Assembly (NCBI GenBank): GCA_025453855.1
Contig: JALOPO010000046.1
Span: 1 to 9,014 of the forward strand
DNA from: Gemmatimonadaceae bacterium
Lineage (GTDB): Bacteria > Gemmatimonadota > Gemmatimonadetes > Gemmatimonadales > Gemmatimonadaceae
DNA: 9,014 nt
Direction: 5' to 3'
Made by a program: the position numbers and the translations under genes. The notes under the pieces are model-generated. The model was not told the origin of the DNA and did no database searches. It worked only from the letters and a program-made list of their open reading frames with translations. How positions within the stretch are numbered: position 1 is the first letter of the stretch; each line of letters opens with the position of its first letter. Below are positions 5,917 to 9,014 of this stretch, one piece after another.

Positions 5917-5920
5917 GAGG
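5915..5920 (+). promoter_or_regulatory. Consensus ribosome-binding site overlapping the sigma stop codon
   Basis: AGGAGG is a full match to the anti-16S consensus, seven bases before ATG5928, and shares AG with the TAG stop of the sigma gene. It is the strongest ribosome-binding site in the window, while the sigma gene itself has almost none. The arrangement would favour making the membrane partner at least as strongly as the sigma factor, as expected for an inhibitor. Confidence 0.85.
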
Positions 5921-5927
5921 CCGCACC

Positions 5928-6302
5928 ATGCGATACGACGACGATCGCGATCCCGCGCTCACGCTCCAGCTCCGCGCCCATCTCCGTCCCCCCGCCGACC
6001 CGGCGTACTGGGACGGGCTCGAGGCGCGGGTGATGGCGCACATCACGGCCGAGGGCGGTCGCGCGCTGCGCGAGCGCGACGGCACCGCGTGGTGGGAGCC
6101 GATGGTGGAGTGGCGACGCGCGCTGGTGGCCGCGGCGGTGGCGGCGCTGGTGATCGGTGCCGCGGGCGCGTGGCGCGCCTCGCACGTGGAGCCGGAGCTC
6201 GCCTACGACGTGGTGGTCGAGAGCCCGCCGGCGGCCTATGGTGCGCCGCAGCGGCCGGCGGCGTCGCGCGGCGACCTGCTCGGCGACCTGCTCGGCTACT
6301 GA
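5928..6302 (+). CDS. Putative single-pass anti-sigma factor
   Basis: 124 residues: a cytoplasmic N-terminal part of about 63 residues rich in charge and Trp (ADPAYWDGLEARVMAHI at 23-39), one membrane helix at about 65-82 (ALVAAAVAALVIGAAGAW) preceded by Arg63-Arg64, then an outer tail of about 40 residues ending in the repeated motif DLLGDLLGY. Size, topology and position directly after an ECF sigma gene match a membrane-bound anti-sigma factor that would hold the sigma factor at the membrane. The His-x3-Cys-x2-Cys motif of zinc anti-sigma factors is absent; there are no Cys residues at all. No similarity to a named family is recognised, so the role rests on context and topology. Expression is coupled to the sigma gene through a strong shared ribosome-binding site. 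Another possibility is a positive regulator or an unrelated small membrane protein. Confidence 0.65.
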   Translation: MRYDDDRDPALTLQLRAHLRPPADPAYWDGLEARVMAHITAEGGRALRERDGTAWWEPMVEWRRALVAAAVAALVIGAAGAWRASHVEPELAYDVVVESPPAAYGAPQRPAASRGDLLGDLLGY

Positions 6303-6317
6303 GGGAGCGACCGGTCG

Positions 6318-6683
6318 ATGCCGCGGCCCAAGGCGCAGGCGATGCTCTTCCTGCTCGGCGCCGTGCTGGTCGGCGGCGTCCTCGGCTTCTCGGCCGACCG
6401 CGCGCTCGTCGCCACGGGCGGCGTGCGCAAGTGGAACCAGCGCGCGATGCGCGAGCGCCTCGGCCAGGAGCTGCAGCTCACGCCGGGGCAGCAGCAGGTG
6501 ATCGACTCGATCCTCGACGCGCGCAACGTGCGCATGCGACAGATCACGGCGCCCGTGCAGCCCGCGCTCGATGCGGTGCGCGACTCGGCGCGGGCCGCGA
6601 TCCGGCAGCGGCTCACCCCCGAGCAGCAGGGGCGGTGGGACGCGATGCTGGCCGAGATGCAACGGCAGGGCGACGGGCGCTGA
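6318..6683 (+). CDS. Membrane-anchored Spy/CpxP/CnrX-like LTPxQ protein
   Basis: 121 residues. An N-terminal membrane anchor (about 8-26, AMLFLLGAVLVGGVLGF) is followed by an outward-facing all-helical domain. Two LTP-x-Q elements, LTPGQQ (54-59) and LTPEQQ (99-104), flank a long helix, the hallmark of the Spy/CpxP/ZraP/CnrX group of periplasmic chaperones and sensors. The protein has no His and no Cys, so the metal ligands expected in ZraP or CnrX are missing; metal sensing is unlikely and a chaperone-like or envelope-stress role fits better. GGGAG (6303-6307), just after the anti-sigma stop, is the likely ribosome-binding site for ATG6318, with only 15 bases between genes. A sigma, anti-sigma and CnrX-like trio resembles the CnrH-CnrY-CnrX metal-resistance module in logic, though gene order differs. 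It could also be a regulon output rather than a sensor. Confidence 0.72.
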   Translation: MPRPKAQAMLFLLGAVLVGGVLGFSADRALVATGGVRKWNQRAMRERLGQELQLTPGQQQVIDSILDARNVRMRQITAPVQPALDAVRDSARAAIRQRLTPEQQGRWDAMLAEMQRQGDGR

Positions 6684-6687
6684 CACG

Positions 6688-6708
6688 CGGCGGCGTCGCT
6701 CGCCGCCG
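6688..6708 (+). terminator. Perfect 8-bp hairpin closing the sigma cassette
   Basis: CGGCGGCG (6688-6695) and CGCCGCCG (6701-6708) form an uninterrupted stem with loop TCGCT, beginning five bases after the last stop codon of the cassette. There is no T-tract, but position and stability make it the best terminator candidate in the window. Confidence 0.55.
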
Positions 6709-6790
6709 GCGATGCACCGGTGGACGAGTCTGATGCACGGCGGGCGCGGCACGATGGATGCGCCCTACTGCCCCGCCCCACCGGGGGCAC

Positions 6791-6796
6791 TACCTT
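6791..6796 (+). promoter_or_regulatory. Candidate -10 element for the kup transcript
   Basis: TACCTT is followed by six bases and then A6803, the same TAnnnT-(6-7 bases)-A arrangement seen before the hydrolase, PolX-like and cyclophilin genes. No good -35 was found. If used, the leader before ATG7093 would be about 290 bases, or about 122 bases before ATG6925. Confidence 0.3.
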
Positions 6797-6802
6797 CCGG
6801 GC

Positions 6803-7092
6803 AGCCCTCGCCCCGGTGCGCACTCCGTGTTGCCGGGGCGTGGCTCGTGTGGGCACGCCGGCACCCGCCGCGCGCCCGTTCCCCGTCGTGCCGCGATCGG
6901 CTCGTCCGGTCGACGGCCCCCCGTATGACCCAGCCTTCCGCCACATCCTCGGCGACGCCGGCCCCGGAGCAGTCCGGGGAGACGGAGCCTCCGAATTCCG
7001 GGAGCCCTGCTCCCCCGCGCGCCGATGCTGCGCGCGCGTCGAGTGCCGCCACGTCGGGCACCGGCATCCCCGCCTACACCGGCGAACATCGC
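6803..7092 (+). other. Structured leader, or N-terminal extension, of the kup gene
   Basis: No separate gene is supported in this stretch. It holds four stem-loops: CCCCGG/CCGGGG (6811-6816 and 6833-6838, with an inner CAC/GTG), a perfect 7-bp CCCCGGA/TCCGGGG with loop GCAG (6962-6979), a 5-bp GGGAG/CTCCC (7000-7014), and a perfect 7-bp CGCGCGC/GCGCGCG (7016-7036). The last three are packed into 75 bases. The kup frame is open throughout, so ATG6925 could add 56 Pro/Ser/Ala/Thr-rich residues. By hand count about 80% of third positions in 6925-7092 are G or C, against nearly all in the kup body, which argues weakly against coding. I see no match to a known riboswitch. Confidence 0.45.
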
Positions 7093-9014
7093 ATGACCGA
7101 TGAGCACGAGCATCATCATGCCCCCGAGTCGCCGACCGGCCAGCGGCTCGCCGTCCTCACGCTGACCGCGCTCGGCGTCGTCTACGGCGACATCGGCACG
7201 AGCCCGCTCTACGCGTTGAAGGAGTGCTTCAACGGCCCGCACGGCGTGCCGGCGACGGCCGCGAACGTGGTCGGGGTGCTCTCGCTGATCGTCTGGTCGC
7301 TCATCCTGGTGGTGAGCGTGAAGTACATCTCGTTCATCATGCGCGCCGACAACCGCGGCGAGGGCGGGATCCTGGCGCTGCTCGCGCTCCTGCTGCAGAA
7401 GGGTGGCGGGATCTCGTGGGAGCAGCGCGAGGAGAAGGAGATGGACGACGAGGAGCGCGCGCGACGGCTGCGCCTCAAGAACCTCGTCATCGTCCTCGGC
7501 CTGTTCGGCGCGGCGCTGCTCTACGGCGACGGGATCATCACGCCGGCGATCTCGGTGCTCGGCGCGGTGGAGGGCGTGAGCGTGATCGCCCCCGCGCTGA
7601 CCCAGGCGGTGGTGCCGGTGACGATCGCGATCCTGGTGGGCGTCTTCGCGGCGCAGCGCTTCGGGACCGATCGCGTGGGGAAGGCCTTCGGCCCGATCAT
7701 GCTGACGTGGTTCATCAGCATCGCGGCGCTCGGCATCCCGCACATCCTCGAGCGGCCGGCGGTGCTCGCGGCGCTGCTGCCGACGCATGCGGTGGCGTTC
7801 ATGGCCGAGCACGGGACGCACGGCTTCGTGATCCTGGGGGCGGTGGTGCTCTCGGTCACGGGGGCCGAGGCGCTCTACGCCGACATGGGGCACTTCGGGC
7901 GGCGGCCGATCCGGCTGGCGTGGTTCGCGCTCGTCTTCCCCTGCCTGCTGCTGAACTACTTCGGGCAGGGGGCGATGCTGATCGGCGATCCGGCCGCGGC
8001 CACCAACCCGTTCTACCTCGTGGCGCCGCGCATGCTGCTCTACCCGCTGCTCGGCCTCGCCACGCTGGCGGCGATCGTGGCCAGCCAGGCGCTGATCAGC
8101 GGCGCCTTCTCGCTCACGCAGCAGGCGGTGAGCCTCGGCTACTCGCCGCGCGTGACGATCGTGCACACGAGCGCGCGCGAGCAGGGGCAGATCTACATCC
8201 CCGAGATCAACACGCTGCTGGCGGTCGGCTGCGTGCTGGTGGTGCTGTACTTCCAGAGCTCGAGCAACCTTGGCGCCGCGTACGGCATCGCGGTGACGGG
8301 GACGATGGGGATCACGACGATCCTCTTCTACCTGCTGGCCCGCCTCCGCTGGCGCTGGTCGGTGTGGCAGGCGGGCGCGCTGGCGGGGCTCTTCCTGGCC
8401 GTGGACTTGGCGTTCTTCGGCGCGAACGTGCTCAAGATCCTGCAGGGCGGCTGGGTGCCGCTGGTGGTGGCGGGCGGGATCTTCGCGCTCATGACGACGT
8501 GGAAGGCGGGGCGCGAGGGGCTGTCGCGGGTGATGAAGACCGGCAAGCTGCCCACGCACATCCTGCTCGATGACCTCAAGCGCAAGGAGCCGGTGCGCGT
8601 GGACGGGACGGCGGTCTTCATGACGTCGGACCCGGACGGCATCCCGCCGGTGCTGCTCCACCACCTGAAGCACAACAAGGTGCTGCACCAGCAGGTGGTG
8701 CTGCTGAGCGTGAAGGGGGCGCCGGTGCCGTACGTGGAGAGCACGCGACGCACGCACGTGCAGGAGCTCGGGATGGGCTTCTGGCGCGTGACCGCGCGCT
8801 ACGGCTTCATGCAGACGCCGCAGGTGCAGGACATCATGAAGAGCGCGCGGAACAGCGGGCTCGTATGCAGCAACGGCTCCACGAGCTACTACCTCGGCCG
8901 CGAGCTCCTGCTCCCCACCGGGCCGACGCACATGGCGCGGTGGCGGAAGCGGATCTTCATCCTCATGATGCGCAACGCGCGCTCGGCGACGGCGTTCTTC
9001 GGGATCCCGCCCAA
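7093..9014 (+). CDS. kup: Kup-family potassium uptake transporter (3' end missing)
   Basis: 640 residues are visible, and the frame runs off the window without a stop. Kup proteins are inner-membrane K+:H+ symporters with about 12 membrane helices and a cytoplasmic C-terminal domain. Signatures are GVVYGDIGTSPLYALKECF (28-46, with Asp33) in the first helix, YGDGIITPAISVLGAVEG (144-161, with Asp146 and Glu160), and VTGAEALYADMGHFG (255-269). A charged cytoplasmic loop lies at about 108-130, and the hydrophilic tail starts near 475. The last visible residues, FFGIPP plus an incomplete codon beginning AA, match the IPPN region near the end of the family, so only about ten residues are probably missing. 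ATG7093 gives a His-rich start (MTDEHEHHHAPE) and a conventional distance to helix 1. ATG6925 in the same frame would add 56 residues; neither has a Shine-Dalgarno site. It is separated from the sigma cassette by a terminator-like hairpin. Confidence 0.95.
   Translation, partial: MTDEHEHHHAPESPTGQRLAVLTLTALGVVYGDIGTSPLYALKECFNGPHGVPATAANVVGVLSLIVWSLILVVSVKYISFIMRADNRGEGGILALLALLLQKGGGISWEQREEKEMDDEERARRLRLKNLVIVLGLFGAALLYGDGIITPAISVLGAVEGVSVIAPALTQAVVPVTIAILVGVFAAQRFGTDRVGKAFGPIMLTWFISIAALGIPHILERPAVLAALLPTHAVAFMAEHGTHGFVILGAVVLSVTGAEALYADMGHFGRRPIRLAWFALVFPCLLLNYFGQGAMLIGDPAAATNPFYLVAPRMLLYPLLGLATLAAIVASQALISGAFSLTQQAVSLGYSPRVTIVHTSAREQGQIYIPEINTLLAVGCVLVVLYFQSSSNLGAAYGIAVTGTMGITTILFYLLARLRWRWSVWQAGALAGLFLAVDLAFFGANVLKILQGGWVPLVVAGGIFALMTTWKAGREGLSRVMKTGKLPTHILLDDLKRKEPVRVDGTAVFMTSDPDGIPPVLLHHLKHNKVLHQQVVLLSVKGAPVPYVESTRRTHVQELGMGFWRVTARYGFMQTPQVQDIMKSARNSGLVCSNGSTSYYLGRELLLPTGPTHMARWRKRIFILMMRNARSATAFFGIPP

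Noticed and set aside
6803..7092. c-di-AMP (ydaO/yuaA) riboswitch upstream of kup
   Set aside because: Considered because these riboswitches control potassium transporters, but the conserved sequence blocks I know for this motif could not be found. A covariance-model search would settle it.
6790..8931. 713-codon open reading frame on the minus strand, opposite kup
   Set aside because: Composition is His/Arg/Asp-rich repeats typical of a shadow of GC-rich coding DNA, while the + strand frame is an unmistakable Kup transporter.
1..9014. CRISPR arrays, tRNA or rRNA genes, insertion sequences, prophage or toxin-antitoxin genes
   Set aside because: No regularly spaced direct repeats, no tRNA or rRNA signatures, and no transposase, integrase or toxin-like proteins were seen on either strand.

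Overview
The window is a very GC-rich bacterial chromosome segment, with third codon positions almost entirely G or C. All genes are on the + strand, and there is no sign of phage, plasmid or insertion-sequence genes. The mix of genes (a PolX/PHP protein joined to nth, an ECF sigma factor with a membrane partner and an LTPxQ protein, a Kup transporter) and the extreme GC would fit a Gemmatimonadota-like soil or aquatic bacterium. That assignment is inference: no marker gene here proves taxonomy.

Layout. (1) 5-107: a large imperfect inverted repeat in non-coding DNA, followed by a promoter-like site. (2) 150-1522: an alpha/beta hydrolase of the S33 prolyl-aminopeptidase type, with its stop overlapping the start of an unrecognised 160-residue protein. 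(3) 1601-4248: a two-gene DNA-repair operon with ATGA overlap. It has a PolX-architecture protein whose polymerase catalytic acidic residues look lost while the PHP metal site is complete, then endonuclease III with a long basic N-terminal extension. (4) 4285-5069: promoter, leader hairpin, cytoplasmic-type cyclophilin with a GTG start, terminator-like hairpin, and a 54-residue single-pass membrane protein. (5) 5254-6683: an envelope-signalling cassette of ECF sigma factor, single-pass putative anti-sigma factor, and membrane-anchored Spy/CpxP/CnrX-like protein, closed by a perfect 8-bp hairpin. (6) 6684-7092: a long, strongly structured leader or a coding N-terminal extension, followed by a Kup potassium transporter that runs off the end of the window just before its expected stop.

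How the genes may work together. The PolX/PHP protein and Nth would act in sequence in base excision repair: Nth cuts at oxidised pyrimidines and leaves blocked 3' ends, and the PHP domain is a plausible 3'-end cleaner. In the sigma cassette, the membrane protein would hold the sigma factor until an envelope signal, perhaps sensed by the LTPxQ protein, releases it. The points most worth following are the degenerate polymerase site, the metal-ligand-free sigma cassette, the inverted repeat at the left edge, a recurring TAnnnT-(6-7 nt)-A promoter pattern implying leaderless mRNAs, and the structured kup leader.
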